Shown: positions 53,405 through 64,000 of the stretch, piece after piece
How the letters are laid out: every line of letters starts with the position of its first letter
Position numbering within the stretch: position 1 is the first letter of the stretch
Source: Meghimatium bilineatum
Lineage: Eukaryota > Mollusca > Gastropoda > Stylommatophora > Philomycidae
DNA length: 64,000 bases
Assembly: GCA_034231615.1 (NCBI GenBank)
Contig: CM067319.1
Coordinates: 3,306,501-3,370,500, forward strand
Reading direction: 5' to 3'
Notes under the pieces: generated by a model
Databases searched by the model: none
Told to the model about the DNA's origin: nothing
Seen by the model: only the letters and a program-made list of their open reading frames with translations
Made by a program: the position numbers and the translations under genes

Positions 53405-54335
53405 TCCTTCTCCATAATAGTCCTGCGCACAAATCCCAACCTGCGTCACTTATCTTGGTTGATAGCATTTTTTTATATTGACTGGTGGGATCACTCTCCA
53501 ACTCTCAAGACTATCATGGAGAAGGACGTTGTCTAGGTCAGTGCGGCGGCAACAATGTGCTCGTGTTCTGCTGCCCCAAGTGTGTCTATCTACTTTCGTA
53601 TAACTCTTTATGAGATGTACTGGGTACAATGCCAGTGATTCTAACTAGTCACGCAGTTTTGAGGATTGACTTCATTGTATTCATGTTTTCCAATATATAC
53701 TCCACTCATTCAACCGAGCAGTACGACTCTTGTCAAAAATATCACTCCTAGCATGTAACGTCCAGCGATAACCCTCAGGGATCTCCACAAATATGTTTGT
53801 AAACAAGATCTCAGGCAACAAAACATCCAGTGGTTCCAAATAACATTATCTCGCATGATATCTCGATAATAGCATCATGTGCATTCATTTAGATCAGGTT
53901 TTTTCATCTGGTCTATGTAACCAATAGTCTTCTATCGCTTGGGGATGCTACAATTGAATAACAAAGGAGATGCAATAAAACTGTGAATCTATATACGTGG
54001 ATGAAGGATGAAAAGGAATTAAATGGGGTTCTTATAAAGGTATGCAAATAAACACACCCGTTTTGGATAAAAGGTCTTTATCCAGATAAAAATAACATAA
54101 AATATTCGAGGAGAAAGTCTGGTTCCGCGCATTTGTCGCTAAAGAGTACCAAATTTATGAATTATACATTGGTAAATATGTCCCAAGAGGGAAACACTCT
54201 CCCGTATAAGTTTTATTAAATTCTAGCATATTGTCCTACAGTTCTTGTCGAGCTGTCTAGCTAATATTATGTTTAGGCAGAAGTATTGCAAAATTTTGGT
54301 GGATTTACGTTGAAATCTGTCTATTGTATGTTGTA
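53405..54335. other. Sequence without recognised gene
   Basis: At 54045-54080 the minus strand reads CTGGATAAAGACC, six bases, then CAAAACGGG, a relative of the fold-back motif. No protein or array. Confidence 0.4.
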
Positions 54336-54336
54336 A

Positions 54337-54337
<1 letters not shown>

Positions 54338-54388
<51 letters not shown>
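54338..54388. repeat. CT microsatellite
   Basis: About 25 uninterrupted CT dinucleotides ending in CTGATCACG. Confidence 0.95.
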
Positions 54389-54390
<2 letters not shown>

Positions 54391-54944
54391 CACGATCTGA
54401 CAAAACAATACATGCTGGTATTCTGACCCTCCTTTCCTGACGTGTTCTGTTATTTCTCATTGACATTATTTTAGCTATTGATTAGTTATATTAGTCAGCA
54501 GTGACAAGAAGAATTGATCATCGAGTGTAACATGGTTGCTTGGTTCTAAGCTTGAAACATTATAATTGAATATGCAGCAACGTTGCAATTCGTTGATAAG
54601 AACTTGCAACCAGGAAACAAGTCAATATACACAAGACACAAGCTATGAAAAACAGAAAAACACCAAAACAGTTAAATTATACAAATAAATAATATCAAGG
54701 TGAAACAAGTTTTGAAGTTCACATATTAAGGCAGTACTCTCTCCATGATTGAAACAAGATATCAAATATGCAAACACAATGAGTTATCATCTGCCACCTT
54801 TTCTTCAACATTCGATAATGAGGATCGAATGTAAACAACAAATGAGAAATAGTATTTGTTTATTTACCAACACCGTGTTACCAATGTCAGACTTGGACAC
54901 TGCCATCTTCACACAAACGTCAATATGTCAAATTAAATACTGGG

Positions 54945-55235
54945 TATAGGCTGTTGACATCATCATCATCATCAAGTGCCGTCTCCGCAAAGACGGTTGG
55001 CTGAAACAGACCTCCAATATATCCCTTATCTCTTGTTTTGGTGGTGCACTCTGCTAGACTAACATGTCCATCTTGTGATGGTACTCTCACACTTGTATAT
55101 CTGTCTACTTCTTGCTCGCTTCCCTTTGACTTTACCCTCAAGTAAGATCTTCAATAAGGTGTCATGTCTTTCAATGTGTCCAAAACCTTTTATTTGAGGA
55201 TGTTGACACTACCTGATTAGACAGTTTGTACAACA
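54945..55235 (-). mobile_element. LINE 3' tail fragment
   Basis: The minus strand reads LRVKSKGSEQEVDRYTSV, GHVSLAECTTKTRDKG and GGLFQPTVFAETALDDD, matching the tail at 23225-23410 and including its terminal GATGATGATG simple repeat. Confidence 0.75.
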
Positions 55236-55384
55236 ATGACATATGCAATGTAACAGCTAGTATATCGTGGGTGACAACAGATTTCATGTTCTGGACTTCT
55301 GATGAGAATGTAATACACTCAGCTTACTACATGCGCGTATAATAAAACATGATCAGGTTACACAGCCGGATGAATAAATACATG

Positions 55385-55985
55385 GAAAGACATTCTTAAT
55401 AAACATGCATATGGTCCACTAATTCAAATATTTAGGCACAACGATTACAGCAGATAGAAGATGTTCAACAGAAATAAGAAGCAGAATAGGGCAGGCAAAA
55501 ATAACATTCAGAAATCTAAAAAATATATTGTGTATGTAATATGACCTTGTCATTAGAGGTGAGAAATAGAGTTCTGCAGTGCTATATAACTCCTATACTA
55601 ACATATGGGTGTGAGTCTTGGACAATAAACAAACTGGAAAGTGGGAAATTAGATGCAACATAGGTGTGGTTCTATAGAAGAATGCTGAGAATACTGACTG
55701 CCAGAAAAACTGGTGTGGAAAGAGTCAAATGCGAAATGATCCTTATTCAATAATAAAGAGACAATATTCATGTTTGTGCCACTTCATAGTTTGGAGAACA
55801 TAGTCATATCAGGCAAGATTGAAGGCAATAGAGACAGAGAGAGACAACGTGAGAAAATATGACAGTTTGACAACCTGGCACTGAAGGGAAACAACAACGA
55901 GCTTGATACATAATACTGGAGAAAAGAGAGCTGTGGAGAACCATGATCGCCTACGCGAGCCGGCATGACACCTAATGATGATGAT
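55385..55985 (+). mobile_element. LINE 3' fragment, reverse-transcriptase C-terminus
   Basis: It contains TYGCESW-like and [15 protein letters not shown] pieces and ends YWR.ELW..MIAYA..HDT then stop at about 55973. The last 180 bp are nearly the same as 3590-3765, proving one family with truncated copies at both ends of the window. Confidence 0.8.
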
Positions 55986-56094
55986 AGTGCAAAAGAGGGG
56001 GCACATCTGAACGTGGAGCTTACACTAAAGTTCTTATCTCTATGCTTATCGTCAAGTATGCACCAATATTGTCATTATCTTTCTGATGACAAGA

Positions 56095-56180
56095 AGACAG
56101 ACGATATATGTATGTATGTATGTACGTACGTACATACATATATCCGTACGTCCGTCCATGCGTGCATGCGTGAGTGTGTG
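56095..56180. repeat. GTAT/ACGT simple repeat
   Basis: TATGTATGTATGTACGTACG then TACATACATATATCCGTACG, an imperfect palindromic tetranucleotide tract. Confidence 0.85.
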
Positions 56181-56184
56181 TTTA

Positions 56185-57800
56185 TGAATATACACACAAC
56201 AGGGGGAACTTCAAATTGAAATATCCTTTTTTGGTGAATATATTCTGAAAACAGATAAACACAACTATCTTTCATACGCTCTTTCGATGGCGGTGGTTAT
56301 TCCCATGTGGTTATATCAGAGCATTTAACCATACAAAAATATGATAACGATCACTGTTCTGGTTATTAATCACCACGACCTTCCGAAATATGTTCCAAAA
56401 ATACAACTATCATTTTTTGACGTCGTCTCCAATGCGTTCGATACAAGTCATCCAGCGCATATAAAGTGATTGGATTCCTGTAGAGACTCAAGCTTTTCAG
56501 ACGACGATCACCGCCCACATGTAATCGTTAATGCTCGCGAGCACGTATTAACTTGCACGGCGCGAGCACATGTCCTTACAAGGGCACCAAGATCCTCGTG
56601 AGCACTAGTTTGAAAACTCCTGCTGTAGAGAAACACTGTTGGTCACCTGTCTATCCACCCTGTGTGTGTATCTCTTCATGGAAACTGGCGCGAAACAACA
56701 CTGCAGCGCACCATGGATAATGTGGTACGAAAGGAACTTTGACCTATGTCTAAATGTGTGGTAATGTCAATCATATAATAGATTACCCTATAATAGACGT
56801 CCAACGGCTGCAGTAAACTATAGAGTCACACACTACTTGTAGTGTATGATCTGGTCTCTCGTCAACAGTGACATAATTTGCACCATTATGTAACTGTCTA
56901 CTCCAATCATACATTTGCTAGATTGTTGACATGTATGTTCCACTATATGTATATTCTTTAGCCGTCACCCTATCACACACACATCACACAACCCCCCCCC
57001 CTTCTCTATGGTGGGTATTAAAACTTTGCCATCATCTTTAAACTGCTATTATGACGCTAATATGTTCATCTGCGACGTAATGGCACGTGTAGGACATGTT
57101 TGATACCCATAACAATATTGGCTTGTTACAAGACCATCTCGCTCTTCTAATTTCTATCACACTTGTTTAAGGTTTCCATTTGAAGCACCGTCGTATAATT
57201 TCGTTCTCCTTATTTGTCATTGTAATATTGGTGTTTCTCTTCACATTGGTGTTGTTTCTCTTCACATTGGTGTTGTTTCTCTTCACATTAGTATTGTTGC
57301 TTCACTTCACATTTCAATAACTTAACTTGTGTTTTATGTAAGAAAATATCAATATTCAATAACTCTGCTGTTAAACATGATCGTTGACTGATAGTCTGGA
57401 GTTGTGTTCTCCTCTCCATTCATACAACTGTGTATAATATTCAATGAGGCAAACATGATACCAGTTTTTAAGTTTTGCCTGTATCCGGTATTTAATTAAA
57501 TACTAGATTCTGTTTCTGGCATACATTTAGGGTTGCCATATTAACTGTTTCTTGTCAAAATTTTGCCAATGTGAAATACCACTTATTATAAAGTGTATGT
57601 ATTGGTATTTTTTTTAAATGTATCAATTTCATAGCGTAGGTACATAGCATGTTTCTCTTCAGTAGCTCAATATGGGACAAGGGGGGGGGGAGGTGTATGT
57701 TACCTAAAGGGGAAAAAAAGAAGGTAAATCGTTCATGTTAATGCATAATTCCCTCTTGTTCTTGTGATAGTCATATGATGACCTTTTTGTGAAGAGTGGT
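56185..57800. other. Sequence without recognised gene
   Basis: Includes a three-copy 21-bp repeat near 57220-57295 (TTGGTGTTGTTTCTCTTCAC) and a C run at 56992. No domain is seen. Confidence 0.4.
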
Positions 57801-57806
57801 TAAAGT

Positions 57807-58025
57807 GTGGTGATATACCACCCTTTGGCTATATTTCTAGTAGTACAAGTGATGACTTTCTTCTTATCTACCGGTTTGATAGTTACATATTTTGTGGTTC
57901 TAATCTATAAGCATCTGATACGTCTGGTCGCAGCTGCAAGTAATATTGTCCGTGGAATGATCTTCTCTCAAAACTCAACCAAGAAAAGGAATTTAACATT
58001 CAGCTATTCGAATTCCGGGCTTTGA
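57807..58025 (+). CDS. Possible membrane-protein terminal exon, unassigned
   Basis: A frame from about 57807 to TGA 58023-58025 reads MTFFLSTGLIVTYFVVLIYK, a strong membrane helix, followed by a basic and serine-rich tail (AAASNIVRGMIFSQNSTKKR). Codon third positions are mixed, unlike the AT-biased surroundings. A pyrimidine-rich ATATTTCTAG at about 57830 could be an acceptor. I do not recognise a family. It does not look like TM4 of the DHHC enzyme. It may be chance. Confidence 0.25.
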   Translation: MVIYHPLAIFLVVQVMTFFLSTGLIVTYFVVLIYKHLIRLVAAASNIVRGMIFSQNSTKKRNLTFSYSNSGL

Positions 58026-58139
58026 ATTACTTACCAATGAACTCACATTTCCTGATGTAAGATCATGTTAGTAAAAACGATCGCCACAGCGACTGGTCTA
58101 GCAAGACTGCGGTGTGTATGTGTGTTAAGTATAGAAATA

Positions 58140-58385
58140 TATTTGGAGCAGGTGATTTGACCACGTCATGAGAATGGAACCAACTCAACCAACCGTTCGT
58201 GCATACAACAGTAGAAGATAGGGTTACACTCCAAGATGATGAAGACCAAGAACTAGATGGGTGGAGACAAGCAAATAAACTTTAGAGATACAGGCTGATC
58301 CTGGCCAAAGACAGATAATCCCAACTCTTAACGCGGCACTTAACGGACCAAGTGAAAATGACAATAGATAGATAGATCTCATGAT
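58140..58385 (+). mobile_element. LINE 3' tail fragment
   Basis: Frames read FDHVMRMEPTQPTVRAYN, then PRTRWVETSK and IQADPGQRQIIPTLNAALNG. FDHV.RM and PRTRW are the usual GH..RM and GRPR.RW elements of LINE C-termini. It ends at a TAGATAGATAGAT microsatellite. Confidence 0.65.
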
Positions 58386-58839
58386 TATTTTATGATGTTT
58401 TCTGTACTTATTGTACACAATTTAGGAGTTTCACGTTGACTATTTAACTTAAAATTTAGCCCTAAACAGTTTGACTGGGTGGCAACCCTGTATACCCGTA
58501 CATCGCCAGAGATTGCGTACATATACTCCTACATGAAAGCTGAAGAAAATGGAAATAACAAATCGAATACTAGAACGTAGCATAACTATGAAATACATGT
58601 TACTAAAGGTTAGACCTGTCCCCCTGGGAACCCGGGTAGTTTGTCAGGGATGCTATTGTTGTAAGTGTTCATTACTAAGAGATATCGATGGCGTGTATGT
58701 TAGTTATTGTATAGTTGGTGGATGTCATTTTTGAACTGACAAAGAAAATATCATCTGTTATGTTTTTTTTTTTTTGTTGTTGTCTTTTGTGTTATATTGT
58801 ATTTTGTGATGTGTTAAAATATGTGCTGTTGTGTTGTCG

Positions 58840-60970
58840 TATATCCGGTTCTATTTGATGTGCTGTTATGCTGTGTTATATGCTGTTGTGTTGTCTGTTA
58901 GGCTGTGTTATATGCTGTTGTGTTGTCTGTTATGCTGTGTTATATGCTGTTGTGTTGTCTGTTATGCTGTGTTATATGCTGTTGTGTTGTCTGTTAGGCT
59001 GTGTTATATGCTGTTGTGTTGTCTGTTAGGCTGTGTTATATGCTGTTGTGTTGTCTGTTAGGCTGTGTTATATGCTGTTGTGTTGTCTGTTAGGCTGTGT
59101 TATATGCTGTTGTGTTGTCTGTTAGGCTGTGTTATATGCTGTTGTGTTGTCTGTTAGGCTGTGTTATATGCTGTTGTGTTGCCTTTTAGGCTGTGTTATA
59201 TGCTGTTGTGTTGTATGTTAGGCTGTGTTATATGCTGTTGTGTTGTCTGTTAGGCTGTGTTATATGCTGTTGTGTTGTCTGTTAGGCTGTGTTATATGCT
59301 GTTGTGTTGTCTGTTAGGCTGTGTTATATGCTGTTGTGTTGTCTGTTAGGCTGTGTTATATGCTGTTGTGTTGTCTGTTAGGCTGTGTTATATGCTGTTG
59401 TGTTATCTGTTAGGCTGTGTTATATGCTGTTGTGTTGTCTGTTAGGCTGTGTTATATGCTGTTATGTTGTCTGTTAGGCTGTTTATATGCTGTTATGTTG
59501 TCTGTTAGGCTGTGTTATATGCTGTTATGTTGTCTGTTAGGCTGTGTTATATGCTGTTATGTTGTCTTGTAGGCTGTTATATGCTGTTATGTTGTCTGTT
59601 AGGCTGTTTATATGCTGTTATGTTGTCTGTTAGGCTGTGTTATATGCAGTCGTGTTGTCTGTTAGGCTGTGTTATATGCTGTTGTGTTGTCTGTTAGGCT
59701 GTGTTATATGCTTTTATGTTGTCTGTTAGGCTGTGTTATATGCTTTGATGTTGTCTGTTAGGCTGTGTTATATGCTTTGATGTTGTCTGTTAGGCTGTGT
59801 TATATGCTGTTATGTTGTCTGTTAGGCTGTGTTATATGCTGTTGTGTTGTCTGTTAGGCTGTTTATATGCTGTTATGTTGTCTGCTAGGCTGTGGTATAT
59901 GCTGTTGTGTTGTCTGTTAGGCTGTGTTATATGCTGTTATGTTGTCTGTTAGGCCGTGTTATATGCTTTTATGTTGTCTGTTAGGCTGTGTTATATGCTT
60001 TTATGTTGTCTGTTAGGCTGTGTTATATGCGGTTATGTTGTCTGTTAGGCTGTGTTATATGCTTTTATGTTGTCTGTTAGGCTGTGTTATATGCTGTTAT
60101 GTTGTCTGTTAGGCTGTTTATATTCTGTTATGTTGTCTGTTAGGCTGTGTTATATGCTGTTGTGTTGTCTGTTAGGCTGTGTTATATGCTGTTATGTTGT
60201 CTGTTAGGCTGTGTTATATGCTTTTATGTTGTCTGTTAGGCTGTTTATATGCTGTTATGTTGTCTGTTAGGCTGGTTTATATGCTTTTATGTTGTCTGTT
60301 AGGCTGTGTTATATGCTGTTATGTTGTCTGTTAGGCTGTTTATATGCTGTTATGTTGTCTGTTAGGCTGTGTTATATGCTTTTATGTTGTCTGTTAGGCT
60401 GTTTATATGCTGTTATGTTGTCTGTTAGGCTGTGTTATATGCTGTTATGTTGTCTGTTAGGCTGTGTTATATGCTGTTATGTTGTCTGTTAGGCTGTGTT
60501 TTATGCTGTTATGTTGTCTATTAGGCTGTGTTATATGCTTTTATGTTGTCTGTTAGGCTGTTTATATGCTGTTATGTTGTCTGTTAGGCTGTGTTATATG
60601 CTTTTATGTTGTCTGTTAGGCTGTGTTATATGCTGTTGTGTTGTCTGTTAGGCTGTGTTATATGCTGTTGTGTTGTCTGTTAGGCTGTGTTATATGCTGT
60701 TATGTTGTCTGTTAGGCTGTGTTATATGCTGTTATGTTGTCTGTTAGGCTGTGTTATATGCTGTTGTGTTGTCCGTTAGGCTGTGTTATATGCTGTTGTG
60801 TTGTCCGTTAGGCTGTGTTATATGATGTTGTGTTGTCTGTTAGGCTGTGTTATATGCTGTTATGTTGTCTGTTAGGCTGTGTTATATGCTGTTATGTTGT
60901 CTGTTAGGCTGTGTTATATGCTGTTGTGTTGTCTGTTAGGCTGTGTTATATGCTGTTGTGTTTTTTTTAT
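58840..60970. repeat. Minisatellite, 32-bp unit, about 66 copies
   Basis: The unit is CTGTTAGGCTGTGTTATATG plus CTGTTGTGTTGT. Left copies (58870-59460) almost all carry TTGTGTTGT. From about 59460 the TTATGTTGT variant, a CTTTTATG variant and a 30-bp unit (GGCTGTTTATATGC) appear and recur in repeated order; TTGTG copies return near 60610-60960. Open frames are products of the array. Confidence 0.97.
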
Positions 60971-60974
60971 TTCG

Positions 60975-61225
60975 GTGTTGATGAGTATAGGATATATGCC
61001 TCCCCTCCCGAGGGCCACGGATACTTGCAGTGGACCCACGGAGAAACAAATTGAAATTGTGACCACAAATCAGCCCAGAGGGAACGCATGAAGATCACTA
61101 TTTAAATGATAACTAACAAGGATATTTATTGCGATAAAGAATAAGATGTCTTGGTGACCTGAACAAAAAGTCAGTGACAACTTTTAGAAACAACACTAGA
61201 AAATGTGTCCCAAAAGGGGTGGATG
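60975..61225. other. Non-repetitive spacer between two arrays
   Basis: No gene is recognised. Confidence 0.4.
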
Positions 61226-61234
61226 CTCCACACA

Positions 61235-61602
61235 AAAAAAATTGAGAATCATTGGTCTAGTTGACTTGGAAAAAAGATTGATAGTCATTGGTCTAGTTGA
61301 CTTGGATAAAAGATTGAGAATCATTGGTCTAGTTGACTTGGATAAAAGATTGAGAGTCATTGGTCTAGTTGACTTGGATAAAAGATTGAGAGTCATTGGT
61401 CTAGTTGACTTGGATAAAAGATTGAAAGTCATTGGTCTAGTTGACTTGGATAAAAGATTGAGAATCATTGGTCTAGTTGACTTGGATAAAAGATTGAGAA
61501 TCATTGGTCTAGTTGACTTGGATAAAAGATTGAGAATCATTGGTCTAGTTGACTTGGATAAAAGATTGAGAATCATTGGTCTAGTTGACTTGGAAAGAAG
61601 CC
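61235..61602. repeat. Minisatellite, 36-bp unit
   Basis: Ten copies of ATTGGTCTAGTTGACTTGGA plus TAAAAGATTGAGAATC or GAGAGTC. The period is divisible by three, hence open frames on both strands. Confidence 0.95.
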
Positions 61603-61957
61603 CTGTTACAATGATTGCTAATAGCCATAAGAAGGACTCATAGTCTTATATCTTTCCCAGTTGTAGGACCTGCTAACTAGTTAGACACACCGTAATTCAT
61701 GTTTAGGTATTAGGTATGTTGATTATCATCGTCGCACACCTGATACGTCCATAGATGCTCCTCAGATCTCCGCTTCAGTAAATCTCTCATAATATAACGA
61801 CTGATGGTTTCCGGTTCTGTCTTGGTTCACTGCTCTTTATTGAAATCTTTGATAGGTGTTCTCTACGGGGCACGCACATCCTCACTTCTAATTCGCGCAT
61901 TCTCGATATTGACTCATGCTCATTCATCCTCTGATCGTGAGGATTCACCAAGAGCAA

Positions 61958-62575
61958 TTAGTATGCTTGTATGTCCATAAGCTGACCGTCTGTTGTGGTG
62001 GCGAGGCTAGCTAATTGGTCGGCTCGTTCGTTTGCCTTCACGCCCGCGTGTCCGGAGACAAAAATAAGCGTGAGTTTTCGTAGTGATGCCCGCGTTTGTA
62101 CTCTCTCTAATGACTCCACCCATTCCCTACGTACATCACCTGTTTTGACTTTCTGAATCATATTCAGAGAGTCACTTAGTATGCAAGCATGGGAATTGCC
62201 TTGCGATTCCAGCCAGTTAAGTGCCTGCGTTATTACGAATACTTCCATTGTTAGACTGCTTGTTGTTGCGACAAAGGCACCACTGGCTTCGTGTACTGTT
62301 CTTCCTGTTGATGTGGCAGTAAAGGCTCATACGCATCGGTGGTGACGGATAACCGACTGTGTAAATCATAACATCAGTGTCATCGGTATTCTCGCAGATT
62401 AGTGCCTTGACTTCAGCATCCACGCTCACAGGGCTGAGTTCCCTGCACTCTCTATTGAGTGTAATTACGATCTTGACTGTCTTCTGAAAGACCGTGGGAA
62501 TAAGTATCCATTCCTCGCCAGGAATTATGTATTCTGGGGCACATATATGTTTAACGGTATCTTCGGTAGCGCAAT
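61958..62575 (-). mobile_element. RNase H domain fragment of a non-LTR retrotransposon
   Basis: Minus-strand frame 62248-61958 reads ITQALNWLESQGNSHACILS, DSLNMIQKVKTG and VSGHAGVKANERADQLASLA. These are RNase H motifs: the SD acid, then GH.GV..NE.AD. Upstream (62429-62340) comes TVGYPSPP where the first D should be, preceded by VSVDAEVKALICENTDDTDV and FQKTVKIVITLNRECREL. At least two frameshifts occur around 62250-62340. The polymerase part is absent. Confidence 0.8.
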
Positions 62576-62579
62576 AGGT

Positions 62580-63240
62580 AACGCGTCAGTCTCAATCATT
62601 TTAGGTGATGTGATTGATCCGAGATTTTTATTGGTCACTTTGTGAATGCTTTGTGTCGCTAGCTAATGAAAAGTCGAATTAGCCAAGATAAGTGTGCAAG
62701 ACGCTGCGTGTAATTAGTTGATGGGACCTACATTTGTAGAATGATTTGTAATAGCCTCTCACATATCAATGAACCCGATGTAATAATCATTAGTGTATCT
62801 GTTAGACTGGAAGACGCCATCTTAGTTATTTCTATATCTGGTATTCGGGTTGAAGTATTTTGTCTATTCACAAATAAAGGTAATTGTAAGGTAAGCTATG
62901 CATCAGCCTCGTAATGCACCATGTTCATGTTAGCGCTCAACTACCTAATCCGTTTCTTTGCACACAAAAATTAAAAAAATTGAAAAATCATTTCTGTCGC
63001 CTTTAGGACTTTCTTAGTCGCGATGGCGACATTCCTCGACCTTTCCAGAGATTGAGTGCTGTTATCAATTTCCTGTCGGCTGAGTAAAACATGGGAGTTG
63101 GAAATATGTGTTGTTTCAAACAACTAGTATTTTTTTTAAATTTTAAATATAATGTACCTATTATAGTGATGTAATGTACGCTACTTTCAACCGCATACGT
63201 TAGTTAAATTTGGTTTTATATTTTTACAATAACAAAATTA
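62580..63240. other. Sequence without recognised gene
   Basis: AT-rich. Positions 63165-63235 repeat 12595-12668 (ACTTTCAACCGC, CGTTAGTTAAATTTGG). Confidence 0.45.
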
Positions 63241-63254
63241 TTTCGGCAAACAAC

Positions 63255-63375
63255 ACTCCCCCCCCCCCCCAGTGTATACTTGTTAATTCCAGACCTCCCA
63301 ACGCAGTGCAGCACTGACAATTGAACCCGTATCTTCTTGGCGAGAGAGTGTCGTAAACAATACACTACTGCTTCT
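63255..63375 (-). mobile_element. tRNA-like SINE fragment, weak
   Basis: The minus strand has AGATACGGGTTCAATTGTCA (B-box-like) following TAGTGTATTGTTTACGACAC. The rest of the element is unclear; downstream to 64000 nothing else is recognised. Confidence 0.4.
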
Positions 63376-64000
63376 TCCAGTTTTTCTATACAAGCTATAA
63401 CTCGTGTTTTGTATCAGTTGCAAATTGTGTGCACAACAAATTGCACACTACAACACTCGACATTCAAAATGCACATATTTATCTACTTATTACAATCGCA
63501 GTACAAAATCGAGTTACCGTAGACCAGATGATTTATGTGATTTGGGTATTAAATCTTTCATTTCTCCCCCTCCATCATGCCAACATTTGAGTCATAGAAT
63601 CTGCTCCAGTATCGATTTTTTGGTGAGCGTCAACTTGCATGAGCTGGCTTTGAAGCCCGGGGTTGTCCTGGAATCTAGGGCTAATGGAGGAAATCATATA
63701 GATATCATTTAGTAGAAGCTGCCTGCTCTCTTTGTTTATGCTGATCTTTGTTCTGTCTCTCGGGTAAATAGATATGTTTGTCCAAAGTGTTGAGAAATAT
63801 ATAGGTGAGATCGTATGTCAGGTTGCATTTGTTGGAAGGTACAAATAAAGCTAATTTTGTGTCATCAGTGTGCTACTGGAAGCATCGGAATACGTACTTT
63901 TTGTCGTATGCAGAGACCGAGCAAATATCGGTTTTTCCAGAGTGAGTTAATGTTTTTTGCAAAAAATAAATAAAACAACACGGTTGTCCAAGTATTACAT

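Noticed and set aside
61196..61643. Frames in the 36-bp array (RIIGLVDLDK and ILNLLSKSTRPM repeats)
   Set aside because: Tandem repeat with period divisible by three; the flanks are not coding.

Overview
This window looks like nuclear DNA of an intron-rich invertebrate. A mollusc or other lophotrochozoan is my best guess. The evidence is long introns with canonical GT..AG splice sites, AT-rich sequence, many 3'-truncated LINE pieces, tRNA-derived SINEs, MITEs and a very high load of minisatellites. The species cannot be fixed from the sequence. No prokaryotic operon structure, CRISPR array, rRNA gene or intact tRNA gene was seen.

Two host genes are supported, both on the + strand. Positions 1112-8655 hold the last five exons of an amino-acid/auxin-permease-type transporter (Aa_trans, SLC36/SLC32/AVT-like). 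The splice phases join perfectly into 325 residues plus a stop; the first exons lie upstream of the window. Positions 21069-48773 hold the first four coding exons of a DHHC palmitoyltransferase of the ZDHHC9/14/18 group, from its ATG through the complete cysteine-rich DHHC domain. Its first intron is about 22.3 kb. The remaining exons are not recognised before 64000.

Most of the rest is mobile or repetitive DNA. Between the genes (8.7-21 kb) lie LINE fragments, a fold-back element and one fairly long LINE with endonuclease and reverse transcriptase (about 16905-19463) carrying several frameshifts and a stop. The giant ZDHHC intron contains a 750-bp fold-back element, a 1.2-kb C-tract minisatellite, a hAT-like MITE beside a nearly readable FLYWCH/MULE transposase gene (33170-34452), tRNA-derived SINEs and more than ten different tandem arrays. 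The last 15 kb holds LINE remnants, an approximately 2.1-kb array of a 32-bp unit, a 36-bp array and an RNase H fragment on the minus strand.

Three recurring patterns tie the non-coding part together. One is a dispersed SINE-like family of about 130 bp with a GAAGAAG tail, in at least ten places. Another is a short motif (CTGATGAAG, a gap, then CGAAACGTCG) at the arms of fold-back elements, reminiscent of the hammerhead-ribozyme core. The third is minisatellites with higher-order structure. I found no convincing new multi-gene system; the fold-back/hammerhead-like family and the higher-order minisatellites are the most unusual items.
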